A stretch of DNA of 64,000 bases from Coffea arabica (taxonomy: Eukaryota; Streptophyta; Magnoliopsida; Gentianales; Rubiaceae). Where the stretch lies: contig NC_092329.1 in assembly GCF_036785885.1 (NCBI RefSeq), forward strand, positions 4,526,001 through 4,590,000, written 5' to 3'. This document shows, piece after piece, positions 27,901 through 40,800 of the stretch (its first letter is position 1; each line of letters opens with the position of its first letter). A program made the translations under genes and the position numbers. The notes under the pieces are model-generated. The model was given only the letters and a program-made list of their open reading frames with translations, searched no databases and had not been told where the DNA came from.

Positions 27901-28961
27901 TTGTGCAATTCTACACCTGGAGCGGCTCCGGTACGTACGTATAAAGTGATACATTCTCTTCGATCAGTCTCTTTTCGAGTGTGCCAAAAACTAATCTAAT
28001 TTTCTTTTTTAATCACTGGCTAATTAAATGATGACAGTATTCATATGTTGGCCCGTGCTCCACCGACTATGTCTCGGATTACATGGAAAATCCTGAAGTT
28101 CAGATTGCTCTTCATGCAAATATTTCCACCGTTCCTTATCCGTGGAAAATTTGCAAGTAATGCTACTATTTGTACTAATTGGTATAATATATTAGATTGC
28201 TAAATTTAGTACTTCAAACTTGGAGCAAGATTTTCCAAGTATTTGACTAGCATTAAATTGTCCCTTGGATCGTATGTTGTCCTCTGGTATGTCTCGGAAA
28301 TTAGTGATTTGAAGAATTGGACCGATGCTCCTAGGACAGTGTTGCCAATCATCACTGAGTTGATGCAAAGTGGAATTCAAGTTTGAATTTACAGGCAAGT
28401 CATTCCAGACCAAATATGCTTTTGATCAGTACTGACATTTGATGGACGGATTACTCCTGACACAACAACAGCAAAAGCATAACAAAATAGTAGTATTCCT
28501 TACCTTTTGCAAATTTAATACCTGATTAAGAGTTTTCAAATGATGTACAGCGGGGACACTGATAGTGCTATTCCTGTAACATCTGCCAAATATGCTGTTA
28601 GTAAGCTGAAGTTATCGGTGAAAACTACATGGTACCCATGGTACCTTCAAAATGAGGTAATTCTTCTAATCGCGTTTGCATTTCTTATAGCATCTGCTAC
28701 ATTTCCTCTTAAAACAAGCGGATATATACATACATATGGTTGCTTGGGCAGGTCGGAGGCTACGTTGTTGAATACCAGAACTTGACATTCGTTACCGTCA
28801 GAGGGGCCGGACTTTTTGTTCCCGACCATCAACCAGCGAGAGCCCTCGCTCTCTTCACTTCATTCATCAATGCACAGTTGCCCCCTTCCACCTGGACTTT
28901 TATTCGGGATGATGCTTCCGCCACTGTACAAGAAAGAAACTCATGCGAGCTGTCGCTTTGA
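24933..28961 (+). pseudogene. SCPL pseudogene: MULE-split exon 1, Ser and His lost, stop codon
   Basis: All eight exons of the intact neighbour can be traced: 24933-25072 plus 26710-26951 (exon 1, split), 27101-27208, 27312-27589, 27691-27930, 28038-28156, 28305-28394, 28551-28656, 28752-28961. It starts with a signal peptide (MANILLILSILFVVIS). A MULE at 25073-26700 breaks exon 1; the frame agrees on its two sides if the element and one 9-bp duplication are ignored. The oxyanion motif is altered to AGVPGCSS. The catalytic Ser is Arg (GERYAGHY, codon 27491-27493) and the catalytic His is Leu (GAGLFVP, codon 28812-28814); the GDTD Asp is kept. A TGA at 28384-28386 replaces the Trp of the VWIYS motif. 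Intron 6 has a GC donor. A functional enzyme is excluded; a transcript is possible. Confidence 0.9.
25073..26700. mobile_element. Mutator-like element (MULE) with 190-bp inverted ends
   Basis: The two ends are inverted copies over about 190 bases (25073-25265 and 26510-26700), starting GGGAGAATTG on the left and ending CATTCTCCC on the right. They share phrases such as GATGTGAAAATTTAGTCCCT. A perfect 9-bp duplication TTCTTTTAA lies at 25064-25072 and 26701-26709. It sits in exon 1 of an SCPL copy. No transposase is visible. The central 1.2 kb is less AT-rich, with open frames on both strands (25377-25724 minus, 25486-25716 plus, 25988-26356 plus), so it may carry captured host gene pieces (Pack-MULE). 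I could not identify the source. Confidence 0.9.
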
Positions 28962-30255
28962 ATCAATGTCATCTTTTAGTTTTTATTCTTTCTTTATTTT
29001 CCTTTTCGACTAAAAGTCAATATCAAGTCTGCTTTTTAAATCTCTCCCTAGCTAGTGTTGTTACAAATTATATCTCTTGCCGTGTGCATTTCTTTACGTT
29101 GTCTCTTTTTATTTTCTTTTTGAACTATTGTGAATCTTAATTATCCACATATATACTTGCAAAGAGTCATTTCCTCGCTTGCAAAGAGTCATTTCCTAAG
29201 TTCTATTTGGGAGTTTAATAACTGCATGCATAATTTTACCGATCACAGGTCTCACAAGTTCTGGTTCAAATCAATTGAGGGCAGAAAGATGATTCAAAAT
29301 GAGTTAAAATTATGAAAATTTTGCAATGATTAATCAGGCAACAAAGCTTGGTCAATTTCATATGAAATTTTATATAAAACTAACACAAGTAATAAAATAT
29401 ATTATGAACTATGTTGATTTTTGAAATAATTTTTAAGTTAATTTTATTGGAGTGTAATGGAGAGAAGCTCTCTCCAACGCAGCGAAGAGGAGCCTAGTCC
29501 CACTACTATATACTGCAAAGGCTATCAAACATCCGACACGAGAGCATTACACAAGTACGCTCTAATTGTCTGTGAAACTCAGATTCAAGTAGTACGTAAT
29601 TTGCTTCAAGAAAGAGTCTGGTTGTCCATTTGTGAAAACTATAATGTTAAAACGGCTAAATGATGAAAGCTATGGTCCCCAAATTTCCTATTTTAGTATG
29701 CTAGCTTAATCAGATGAGGTAAATTTTGTGCCATGTAACTGAGTTGATTAGCAACTGATCTTTGCACTCGGCTATACAAGAGATCTTGTGGAGTTTAACG
29801 GAGAGAAGAACAAAAATATCACAATCGGGTTTCCTAACATGATGACAGTCCCACTAAATCAGCCAACCGGCTGAGGAAGCGAGCCGACAGGAAGAATAAC
29901 CATATATAACCCACCTACAATCACTAAAAGGATAATCCTGAATCAGGACGTGATTTACATTTCAAATAAATTTTCTGGATTAATATCTGTAGGCGAGTGC
30001 TGCAAATTGCGACAGCAGGTTTATGTCTGTATAGCTTTCTGGGTAAACTTACCGGGGAGAATCAGATATTCTCCAAGTAATTATTCAAATTCTATGGAAG
30101 TAATCACCTATAGGATGTGTTTGATCCATGCCAATGAAGTTAGGTCGTAAATAAGGTTGGAAGTTGCCTTGACCAGAGTCGCAAAAACTGATAGAAACTG
30201 GTCACCCTGCACTTGAAAGCACTTGTAGCTAGACATGCTATTGAATTTCAAGAAC
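28962..30255. other. Spacer between SCPL pseudogenes
   Basis: No gene or element recognised. AT-rich with a few short unassigned frames. It presumably holds the 3' flank of the second SCPL copy and the old promoter of the third. Confidence 0.5.
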
Positions 30256-32530
30256 ATGCAGCTGCCAACACTAGTATTGTTAACTATAATTTTCCTATCT
30301 TGGCAGCAATATGCCTTTCTCATGATCAAAGGTGGAGCCATTCAGGCTGATAACCTTAACGAACTCATTAAGACTCGACATTCAGAAAATCCTCCAAAAT
30401 TCGGAGCCATGGCTTTATCTAGATCTTGCAGTTAAAACTATGGCCCCAGTGTACATTAGCCCTCAAGATGGATTGATGGAAGCTGATAATATTGATTCAT
30501 TGCCAGGGCAGCCTGCAGAAGTTGATTTAAACCAATATTCAAGTTACGTAACAGTGAATCGGGAGGGCAGAAGAGCTTTATTTTTTTATTTTGTGGAATC
30601 ACCTGAAGATTCTTGATCCAAGCCTCTAGTCTTGTGGCTCAATGGAGGTAAGCGGATTTTTAAACTACTTCTACCATTTGGATCTTCTTTCTGATATTCA
30701 GTTTTTTCATTACTGTCCCTTATTCTTATTCCTCCCCCCACAACCCCCTTCTTTCCTTTTAATGTAACTACCAGCCCGTTATTAATCACAAAAAGAAAAT
30801 GAGGCGTTGTACAAGAGATGAAAATGCTATTCAAACCAATTACAGAGATATCTTATGAGCCTTAAATGTCGGACAGGAATATAAAGCATATAGTAGAGGC
30901 CAATAATCCGCAATGGACCACCCCGTTCATCTAAGACTACCTCCCAAGTAACTTAGGCCCCTGAGGCCCAAGATACCGAAACAGATATAGTTTATTATCT
31001 GTCCTCTCATTGATGCAGAGCTTACCACAAATATTGACAGCATGATATGGCAATGATCAGGGCCAGGATGTTGCTCCCTGGGAATTGGAGCCATGCAAGA
31101 GCTTGGACCTTTCAGAGTCAAGAGTGATCGCAAGACCCTCTTATCGAAATGACTACAGCCGAAGAGTCCCCAGCTGGTGTTGGCTTCTCATATTCTAATA
31201 AATCCCTTGTGCCGGGTGACAAAATCACAGCTTCAGATTCTTATGCATTTCTTGTAAACTGGTTTGAGAGATTCCCACAATACAAGAACCACGAGTTCTA
31301 CATAACTAGGGAGAGCTACGATGGCCATTATGGCCCTCAGCTTGCCCACACTATCCTTGCGATGAATAGAAAATCCCCTAAAACTTTCATTAATCTCAAA
31401 GGCATTGCAGCAAGTCAATACTGCATTTTGCATTTTTGTTCCATTACTCAGTTTTTTCCATGCAAACCCGCAGACGAGCAGTCAGTTCATTCCATCTACG
31501 ATGACAAAGGGGAGGTACGACTACTTATGGACCCATGCTTTGAGCTCGGACGAAATCCGCATGCAAAAATTGACAATCGAACTGGGAATTATTCACCCGC
31601 ATGCAAAGCATACATGGAACAAGCAAGGGTAGAACGCGGGGAGATCGGTTTATTTAACATTGCTGCTCCAATTTGCAGGTCTTCAGAGCCAAGCAAACCC
31701 TCCGATTCAGTAAGTGTGCACTGTGCATTATTAAGCATTGTACCATGCATGCGTTTATCAACAAAACACTATCATGATTTGTAATCACATCAAATTATTT
31801 GAGAGAAATAATGAAGAATCCGGAATCCGTAGAATCTAAAAATTATTATAATTTATTTTTCACTCTCTCTCAAATTTGAAGCATTTGCCCGAAATTTGCA
31901 CTCAGAAGTCAGAATCGAATCCATTTGGTGGAAACTCTGCACGTTACTTGGCATTTTGAACATCGTATACTCGTAAATGTTATCCAAATATAAACAGTGC
32001 CGTTGTTGTCTTATCCTTATTAGATTGAAGAGTGGACGAATGCTCTAAGAATTATATAGGGGCATACCTGAACCGAGTAGAAGTGCAACAAGCTCTTCAT
32101 GCGCGTCCAACCAGCTGGGATTTTTTGCGGGTATATTTGATATTTCTCCCGTCACTCGATTCAATCCTCAAATGGACAAAACATTTTAAAGACATTGGCA
32201 AAGCAAGAGCCTGACATCTGTTACAAATGTTAATATATATGGCAGCGGACCGTATAATTGGAGCGACAGTCCAGATACCATTCTTCCCTTAATCGAGCAG
32301 CTACAATCGCAAATGGCATCAGAACCTGCTAATTGTTACAAATTTGCGTGCTCGAGTGCCATACAATAGATTTAATTGAAAATTCACATTCACTTCTCAC
32401 CAAGCTCAACGCACAATACTATTTCGGAAAAGCACAAAAGCAACTGAAAATAAACCTGCTCAAATTGCATCATCCAACAAAAATAATAAAATAAAATAAA
32501 ATAGAAGCAACCTCTTACTTCATTAACTTC

Positions 32531-32796
32531 TGTTGAATAGCATGTTTTGTGAAACTGCTAACAGATTGCAGGAGTTAGTTGTTCACGTTGCTATTTTTAG
32601 GCAATAGATAAGTCAAAGTATTTGATATGATTTTGATTCTAGAATCTTATCTCTAGCAGATTTTTTTCCAGATTTTCTCTAATTCTGTTTTGTTTATGTT
32701 ATATAAAAGCATGGCTTATGACTCAATAAACATCAGACTTCTGCAATACAAAAGTATTCACTCTTGCTCTACCTTTTTCTGCTCTAATACCCAACA
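32531..32796 (+). repeat. 5' LTR of the copia element
   Basis: Carries a TATA-like TATATAAAAG at about 32699-32708, the likely start region for the element's transcript. Matches the 3' LTR at all but one position by eye. Confidence 0.95.
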
Positions 32797-32868
32797 AAGT
32801 GGTACCAGAGCTCTCATCTTGAGGGATCTGTGAGGATTGAGAGAGTTTAAACACTTACCCTTATTACG

Positions 32869-35800
32869 ATGAATCCAGAATTTTCCTCTACTTATCAACT
32901 TGGACCTCCCATATTTGATGGAACAAATTATCAAATGTGGGCTGTCAGAATGGAAGCGTATCTTGGTGGAAATGATTTGTGGGAGGCTGTAGAGGATGAT
33001 TATGAAGTACTTCCTCTTCCAAACAATTCAACAGTTGCTCAAATGAAACACCATAATGAGAGGAGACAAAGGAAATCGAAAGCCAGAGCAAGTCTATATG
33101 CAGCTGTCACATCCACAATCTTTACCAGAATCATGACGTTGAAAACGGCACATGAGATCTGGAATTTCTTGAAGAAAGAATATGAAGGAGATGAAAAAAT
33201 CAAAGGGATGCGAGTGTTGAACTTGATTCGAGAATTTGAGATGCAGAAGATGAAAGATTCAGAAACTATCAAGGTCTATTCCGACAGACTCCTTGACATA
33301 GTCAATAAAGTAAGACTCCTTGGTACTGATTTTTCCGATTCTAGAATAGTTCAAAAAATTCTAGTTACAATCCCTGAAAAGTACGAGGCTACAATCGCGG
33401 CCTTGGAAAACTCAAAAGATCTGTCAAGCATCACCTTGGCAGAGTTGTTAAATGCACTGCAGGCACAAGAACAAAGAAGGCTGATGAGGCAAGAAGGATC
33501 GGTGGAAGGTGCCTTTCAAGCCATATCACAATACAACAACAGGGGCAAGAACAAGAAAAACAACAAAAAGGTGCCTGGAAATAACAAATCTCAAGTATAT
33601 CCACTTTGCCCTTATTGCAAAAAAACCAATCATCCGCAGAAAAGGTGTTGGTGGAACCCAAATGTAAGATGTCACAAATGTGGTCAGTTAGGGCACGTGG
33701 AAAAGATATGCAAGTCTCAACAGCAACAAGAAGAAGCCAAGGCTGCTGAGAATCAACCTCAGGAAGAGCAATTGTTTGCAGCTTCATGTTTTGCTACTAA
33801 TAGCTCCATGGAAAGCTGGCTTATAGATAGTGGTTCTACAAACCACATGACTTATGATCGAGAGCTTTTCAGAAAGCTTGATAAAACTACTACCACTAGA
33901 GTCCGGATTGGAAATGGAGCTTACCTTGCTGTAAAAGGCATAGGAACAGTGGCAATTGAAGGGTACACAGGTTTGAAATTAATTTCTGATGTTTTATATG
34001 TTCCAGAAATTGATCAAAATCTTTTGAGTATTGCTCAGTTGTTGGAAAAAGATTATAAGGTGCTATTTGAAGATAAAAGCTGCATAATTAAAGATCCAGA
34101 AGGAAGAGAAATGTTCAGAATTCAAATGAAAGGCAAAAGTTTTGTTTTGGATCTGATGAGAGAGGAGCAAGCGGCTGTACACAAAGAAATTAATGATGCA
34201 GCGCTTTGGCATAAGAGATTGGGCCATTTTCATCATGTTGCTCTGTTGTTCATGAAGAAAAACAACTTAGTAGAAGGTATGCCTGAGTTAGATGAAGAGC
34301 TTCCTACTTGTGCTGCTTGTCAATATGGGAAGCAATCAAGGCTTCCTTTTCCCCAAAGTACAACGTGGAGAGCTACACACAAGTTGTAATTGATACATAC
34401 AGATGTTGGAGGACCTCAGAAAACACCATCTTTGAATGGTAGTAAGTTTTATATTCTCTTCATTGATGATTACACTAGAATGTGTTGGATTTATTTCATG
34501 AAATTCAAATCTGAGGTTGCTGACATCTTTTGGAAGTTTAAAGCGTGGGTTGAAAATCAAAGTAGTTGCAGCATACAGGTGATCAGGTCCGATAATGGAA
34601 CTGAATATACCTCAAAAAAATTCAACAAATTCTGTGAAGATGCAGGCATAGAGCACCAACTGACAGCCCCCTACACTCCCCAGCAAAATGGAGTGGTGGA
34701 GCGTAAAAATAGGACGCTTATGGAGATGACAAGATGCTTGTTGCATGATAAAGGGCTGCCAAAGAAATTTTGGACGGAAGCTATGAACACGGCAATTTTT
34801 ATACTAAACAGATTGCCAACGAAAGCTCTACAGAAAAAGACGCCATTTGAAGCATGGCATGGCTACAAGCCAAAATTGCTTTATCTAAAGACCTTTGGTT
34901 GTTTGTGTTACTTTTATATTCCTCAGGTTAAAAGAGACAAGTTAGACAAGAAAGCAAAGTCGGGGATTTTTGTAGGCTATTGCTCATCTTCAAAGGCCTA
35001 CAGAATCTATTCACCACAAAGCAACAAAATAATTGTGAGCAGGGATGTTAAATTCCTTGAGTCAAACAGCTGGAGTTGGGAAAATGAAGATAAATTTGAA
35101 ATGCAGGTAGAGAATGATGATGTCGATGAAGAACCTGTTAGAGGAACCAGATTACTCTCTGATATTTATCAGAGATGTAATGTTGCTGTTATGGAGCCTG
35201 CAGGATTTAAAGAAGCTACAACTGATCAGAAATGGATAGTTGCAATGAAGGAGGAGCTCAAAATGATAGATAAAAATCAAACTTGGGAGTTGGTGGACAG
35301 ACCTACACACAAAAAGGTGATAGGTGTCAAATGGGTTTATAGAACCAAATTAAATTCTGATGGTTCTATAAACAAGCACAAGGCAAGACTCGTCGTTAAG
35401 GGATATGCTCAGATGTTTGGAGTAGATTTCTCCGAAACATTTGCTCCAGTTGCCAGATTGGATACCATACGAATGTTGTTGGCTCTTGCTGCACAAAAGG
35501 GCTGGCTTATACATCAATTAGATGTTAAGTCAGCTTTTCTAAATGGATACCTGGAGGAAGAAATCTTTGTGGAGCAACCTGAAGGATTTGCTGTTCAAGG
35601 AAAAGAAAATAAGGTGTATCGTCTAAAAAAGGCATTGTATGGTTTAAAACAGGCACCGAGGTCTTGGTACAGCAGAATTGATGCACACTTGATGAACTTA
35701 GGCTTTGAAAAAAGTCTGAGTGAATTTACCTTATATATCAAAAAGGTTGATGGTGAAATACTTGTGATATCTTTATATGTTGATGACCTTCTTGTTACAG

Positions 35801-36737
35801 GAAGCAGCAAGGAGTTGATTGATAAGTTCAAAAAGGAGATGGAAGATGTCTTTGAAATGACTGATATTGGTATGATGTCATTCTTTCTTGGTATGGAGAT
35901 ACAACAAAAGCAAAATGAAGTGTTTATATGCCAGCAAAAGTATGCAAAGGAGGTCCTGAAAAATTTAACATGGAAGGGTGCAAATCAACTGCGACTCCAA
36001 TGAATCAAAAGGAGAAGTTTTGCAAAGAAGATGGAGCTGAAAAAGTTGATGAAGGGCTGTATAGAAGCTTAATAGGCTGTCTAATGTATTTGACTGCAAC
36101 CAGGCCAGATATCATTCAGGCAGTGAGTCTGTTATCAAGATACATGCACTGTGCTAGTGAAATTCATTTTCAAGCAGCAAAAAGGATTTTGAGATACGTT
36201 AAAGGTACTGTTGATTATGGAATAAGGTTCAGTCAAGTTAAAAATTTCAATTTTCATGGTTTTTCTGATAGTGATTGGGCTGGATGTGCTGATGATATGA
36301 GGAGCACCTCAGGTTACTGTTTTATTTTTGGGTCTGGAATTTTTTCATGGTGTTCAAAGAAGCAGGATGTCATAGCTCAATCCACTGCAGAAGCAGAATA
36401 TGTAGCTGCCGCTGCTGCTGTGAATCAAGCACTATGGATAAGAAAACTCATGACTGATCTACACATGAAACAGGAAGATTGCACTCAGATATTTGTTGAC
36501 AATGAGGCTGCAATTTCTATTTCCAATAATCCAGTATTCCATGGCAAAACGAAACATTTCAAGATAAAGCTTTATTTTTTGAGGGAAGTGCAAAAGGAGG
36601 GAGAAGTGCAGCTGATTTTCTGTAAAACAGAAGATCAAAGTGCTGATATCTTTACGAAGGCTCTTCCCAAGGAAAGATTTGAGTTCTTGAGGCAAAAACT
36701 TGGAGTATGCAGTTCCAAAACCAAGGAGGAGTGTTGA
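32869..36737 (+). pseudogene. Copia gag-pol with one stop codon and one frameshift
   Basis: A single gag-pol frame, now in three pieces. Part 1 (32869-34389, 506 codons) holds the gag domain, two CX2CX4HX4C zinc knuckles (first Cys at residues 247 and 268), the protease DSG (Asp320) and the HHCC zinc region of integrase. It ends at an in-frame TAA at 34387-34389. Part 2 continues in the same frame from 34390 to 36003 with the integrase core (HTDVGGP, RSDNGTEY, QQNGVVERKNR) and reverse transcriptase (YVDDLL, residues 463-468 of this part). An A-run at 35959-35963 appears to be short by one base, shifting the frame. Part 3 (to 36737) holds RNase H (SDSDWAG, STAEAEY, DNEAA). With these two breaks, full-length Pol should not be made from this copy. 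Confidence 0.93.
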
Positions 36738-36997
36738 ATAGCATGTTTTGTGAAACTGCTAATAGATTGCAGGAGTTAGTTGTTCACGTTGCTATTTTTA
36801 GGCAATAGATAAGTCAAAGTATTTGATATGATTTTGATTCTAGAATCTTATCTCTAGCAGATTTTTTTCCAGATTTTCTCTAATTCTGTTTTGTTTATGT
36901 TATATAAAAGCATGGCTTATGACTCAATAAACATCAGACTTCTGCAATACAAAAGTATTCACTCTTGCTCTACCTTTTTCTGCTCTAATACCCAACA
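36732..36997 (+). repeat. 3' LTR of the copia element
   Basis: Direct repeat of the 5' LTR, starting TGTTGAATAG right after a purine-rich tract and ending CCCAACA before the ACTTC target duplication. The gag-pol reading frame runs a few bases into it. Confidence 0.95.
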
Positions 36998-37869
36998 ACT
37001 TCTCATGAAAATAGCAGGTTGGAGGCTACGTAATTGGGCACAGAGGACTGGTTTTACTTACTGTTAGGGACGCAGAGCATGAAGTTCCAAGCCATCAACC
37101 AGAGCGTTCACTAACCGTGATCGCATCTTTCCTTCAAGGGAAACTTCCTCCTCCCAAAAAAAAAAAAAATTCCTCCTGAACTTCGATAGCACTGCTCATT
37201 CGACTGCCAATCCTACAGCAGTAGAGATTTATAAAGCAACATGCTGAATCAATGAGAACTGTATCCTCTATTTGCCATTGCACAAACTTAGCTTCAAGGG
37301 GAATTAATGGCATATATCCAGCTAATCTCCTCGTCAATGAGACACAACATGCCACGAGACTTGTATACGGAAACTAATAAATTTTTGGGGGACAAGATCG
37401 GCCAGCCAAAATATATATTATTTATTGCTCAATTTATTATTAGCAGGAGGATCAATAGTTTATATAAAGTCAAAGCTGAACGCATTGACATATGATTTCA
37501 ACCCCAAAAAAAAAAAAAATTAAAACATTTACACGACAAAAAAAATACTATATACAGTTTTAAGAATTTTTCCAGCCCCCCGTGTCTCAGATCTCTAAGC
37601 TACACCTTCCTTGTCCCATAGAAAAATGGGCTTGCTCATAAGCAGAACAATCAACATTTTCCCGTTAAATTGTCCACAATCTTCTCGCTCTCTCTCAAGT
37701 GTTCCTAGAAGCATACAGTCCATCCTGAATGATGCACTACTTTTACAGTCTTCACCTGCAAAGTTCATGGTCAAATCAAAATCACAGGTTTGAGCTACAT
37801 ATAAGGAGACTATTATATATGTCGTCTTATGTTACCTGGAAAGGTGGAAAAGCCATTCAGAAAGGACTA

Positions 37870-40800
37870 TTAGACTCTCTGGACTTGCTCCTGAACTTTC
37901 AAAGCTTCCACAATGCTGTCAACCCAGCTGCAAGGAGGCATGAAATGAGATTGCTTAATGTAGTAGATGTTACTAGTCGATCTCTTGTTTTGAAAATAAA
38001 AGATGAAAATATTACGTGGAAGACCACAATCGAAGAGGACTTGAGAATTGGAGAACTGTTTGAAGTTGATAAAAAAAAGAGGAGGATATTAGTGGAAGCC
38101 AACTTGCAGACCAATGGATCACTAACACAATGGTGTAGTCCAGGAAAGAGTGAAAAAAGGGGGTCAATACTTGGCATAGATGAGCCTGGAAAGCTTTAAA
38201 AGTACTGGCTTCAGACCATTGCATAGCTGAGGCACTGGGGCGACTTGAACCTATATCGGAACATATTTCTGCCTTCATGCCACAATAGATACAGCACCTT
38301 CACTCTACTCATAATTAAAGACGTTGCAGAAAGTAAATTCCCTTGAAAAGAAAACTATTACCCATCAAGACCAGGATCTACTGGATAGTATACATTTGTT
38401 AACCCTAGTCTTTTTGCAGCCGAAGCAGTTGTCTCGCCAATACAAGCAACAGCATTACCCCACCTCTCCAGTTCTGGAATAAGATTAATCCAAGCCCTAT
38501 TGCAGAGCAGATGCAAAATGAGCATTAATAACAGCAAAAAATGCAGGTAAAAGGTAAAGCACTGACTGCAAAAGTAGATAAAGTCTTGCATTCATCTCAT
38601 GTAATATACGTCATTAAAGTGATATTACCACAAAGCCAGAACTAAATGTTGATCTATTGTCCAGACCAACTGATCCAGAGCAGTCAATGCCAGTAATAGA
38701 ACATTTTTTTTCCTTTTACACACATGAACTGACATACACAACATTGTAAGAGAAAGAACCTTCTGCTCTGCGGTAATTTAAAAGGGCAAAAGTTTTACCG
38801 CAGAGCAGAAGGTGATGCCACAGCAACAACAGGAGCCGCAAGTGCCTGTCTCAAAACCATCTGATCAACTTGATCCACAGGTACCTACACATTTGGTAGA
38901 GCTCAGAGTCAGCAATATGAAGCAGGCAAACACAAAAAGAAAAGGATATTTGGCAATTGGCATGACTTGAGCAAATGGAGACTACACATGCAATAACCTG
39001 CTATTCCCCAGGTAGCAAGGAACTGGGAAGTTATAAACATACTGAATAGCTTCCATGATAAAAATCCTAATTAATAACTATCCAAAACTCATTTCCCCAG
39101 ACAACAGTTAAATGAACATGGAAATCCAAGCCCTTGGAACCAGCATAGAAAATTATTGTATTATGAAATTTTAAAATCAAAGTGAATGACACAGCCAAAC
39201 TGAATCCTTAACTCCATAGACGTGAACAAGTTGTATCCCTAGTTCCAGGCAACAAAATATTGAGATGCATGCCAATCCCACCCAAAAAAAAAATCATCTA
39301 AACAAAAGCACATAAGGAACACAATGCAAAAACAGTAGCAGACAACTGTCACTATTGAATTCCCATCATGATATCTACAAACAGCAAATCATACATTGCC
39401 ATCAAGGCATGAAAGCAAAGACGAGAATTTATTGATAATTTCACACCATATTTACCGTTGTGTATGTATTAAGCCGAATGACCTCAAATCCACGCTCCGA
39501 AAGACCTTCCTCTGGAAATTATTAGAAAACACATCTACTTAGTATTGCTTTTATTATATATAATCACATATGGAAACAAAGAGCAAAAGGAACATGCTCT
39601 GCAAGGATGAACGTAACTGCAAAAACAGATAAATGGTATCAAAATGCTGGGAAAGAAAAGCTCAAGGAAATGGCTAAACTCCACCGAAATAGAATCCCTT
39701 TATGTAGAGATAACCTTCAGCATCATTCATGATTCGACAGAGAATCACCATATTGCAAAATGAGCCATAACTTGAATACATAAAGTTTCTAAAACTACTT
39801 AGTATTGCATCTCTTCATTTATGTTGTCCATCTCTCCATATTCTCCTCTAATAAAACTAGAGAAAAAAATCTTCAGCAATTTATTACACAGCCTCTCATT
39901 ATCTTCAAAGATGCAGAAGAAATAGAACTGAAGTCGCTACATAAGAAATATCCAACTCCAAATCTTTTCAGTTAATAAGATTAGCTTAATCTTAATTAAT
40001 ATAGATCAGTTCCAGGAAAATGGAAAGTAAAACATAACTTACTGATGATTATGCCTGTAGAGACAGCAAAACGGAAAAACGGCATTACATAGGCCACCAA
40101 TATGGCAGGTGATGAAGCGATGATTGAGATGAGTTTCTTAAGTGCTTGTAGATGTTAGTTATACTAATCTACAATGTGCTTAGATGAAATAGAGTAAGTT
40201 TGGTATCCAGTAAGTGGAAAAGAAAACCAAGATGCCTGTTCACTCAAAGCACTTCTAGTGCATACATGTTAACTTATGTGGTGTTTTTTCACTTTCTAGC
40301 ATATCAAAGGATAATATAATACACCTGTGCATATAGATACTTGTCTGTGTGTATGTGTGCGCGCAGAATCTTTATAGATGAAAGTAACACATACCAATAT
40401 CACTGCTAGCTTTTGCTGAAGCAGGATATAGGACACTACATCTTTCATTTCCATGCTTTGGAAGCTCTGAAGCCAAAATTTTGCCGGTAGCTGAAAATTA
40501 CAATTGAATTCAAGTTTTCAGGTTTTCAGCAAGCAAAGGTGGCTGCCCATTTTGGTGAGGAAATAGACACACAAGCAACAAGCAGTAACAATATACAGAA
40601 AAATATTTTCTGTGGCATACTGTCCAAGGTTGAGAAATACTTTAACCGCAAACCTTTTGATGGTGCAAAAGCAACATGTAGGTACTGTTTTGATTGTTGT
40701 GCAGCTTTTTCAAATATACTAGCTGTACCACCACCAACGACACCAACCTTAACATTTGGGGTACCTGCTGCTCTGTAACAGAAATTTGTTACAAGTTTAT

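Larger units (their letters stand above)
32531..36997 (+). mobile_element. Ty1/copia LTR retrotransposon, young, nearly intact
   Basis: Two 266-bp LTRs (32531-32796 and 36732-36997) run TGTTGAATAG...CCCAACA and differ at one base I could find (C versus T, at 32562 and 36763). A 5-bp duplication ACTTC lies at 32526-32530 and 36998-37002. The primer site TGGTACCAGAGC at about 32800 fits initiator-Met tRNA with small changes, and a purine tract (AAGGAGGAG) precedes the 3' LTR. The domain order gag-protease-integrase-RT-RNase H identifies Ty1/copia. At 4.47 kb it is compact; I could not fix the lineage. It is inserted in an SCPL pseudogene in the same orientation. Confidence 0.97.
30256..37179 (+). 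pseudogene. SCPL pseudogene, many lesions, interrupted by a copia element
   Basis: A third SCPL copy, more diverged from the other two. Traceable parts: exon 1 30256-30647 (signal peptide MQLPTLVLLTIIFL; LPGQPAEVDLNQYSSYV; ends NGG), exons 2 and 3 joined at 31061-31409 ([20 protein letters not shown], later RESYDGHY), exon 4 about 31474-31709, exon 5 32024-32130, part of exon 6 from 32246, and exon 8 37018-37179 ([11 protein letters not shown]). Lesions: a frameshift near 30420-30470, TGA at 30614-30616, a frameshift near 31140, deletion of intron 2 with adjoining coding DNA near 31160, further frameshifts in exon 4, and no exon 7 with the catalytic Asp. The intron 3 donor reads GCAAGT. A 4.5-kb copia element separates exon 6 from exon 8. 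The Ser codon remains, but the Gly before Glu is Arg. Confidence 0.85.

Noticed and set aside
30332-30616. Independent small gene of 94 codons
   Set aside because: It is the second half of exon 1 of the third SCPL pseudogene after a frameshift, and ends at the pseudogene's stop codon.
33431-33787. 118-codon minus-strand frame
   Set aside because: Antisense shadow of the copia gag region with its zinc knuckles.
37729-38199. Open frame of 156 codons on the plus strand
   Set aside because: It lies antisense across the last exon and last intron of UROS, has no recognised domain, and the minus-strand exon chain is consistent in phase and family motifs.
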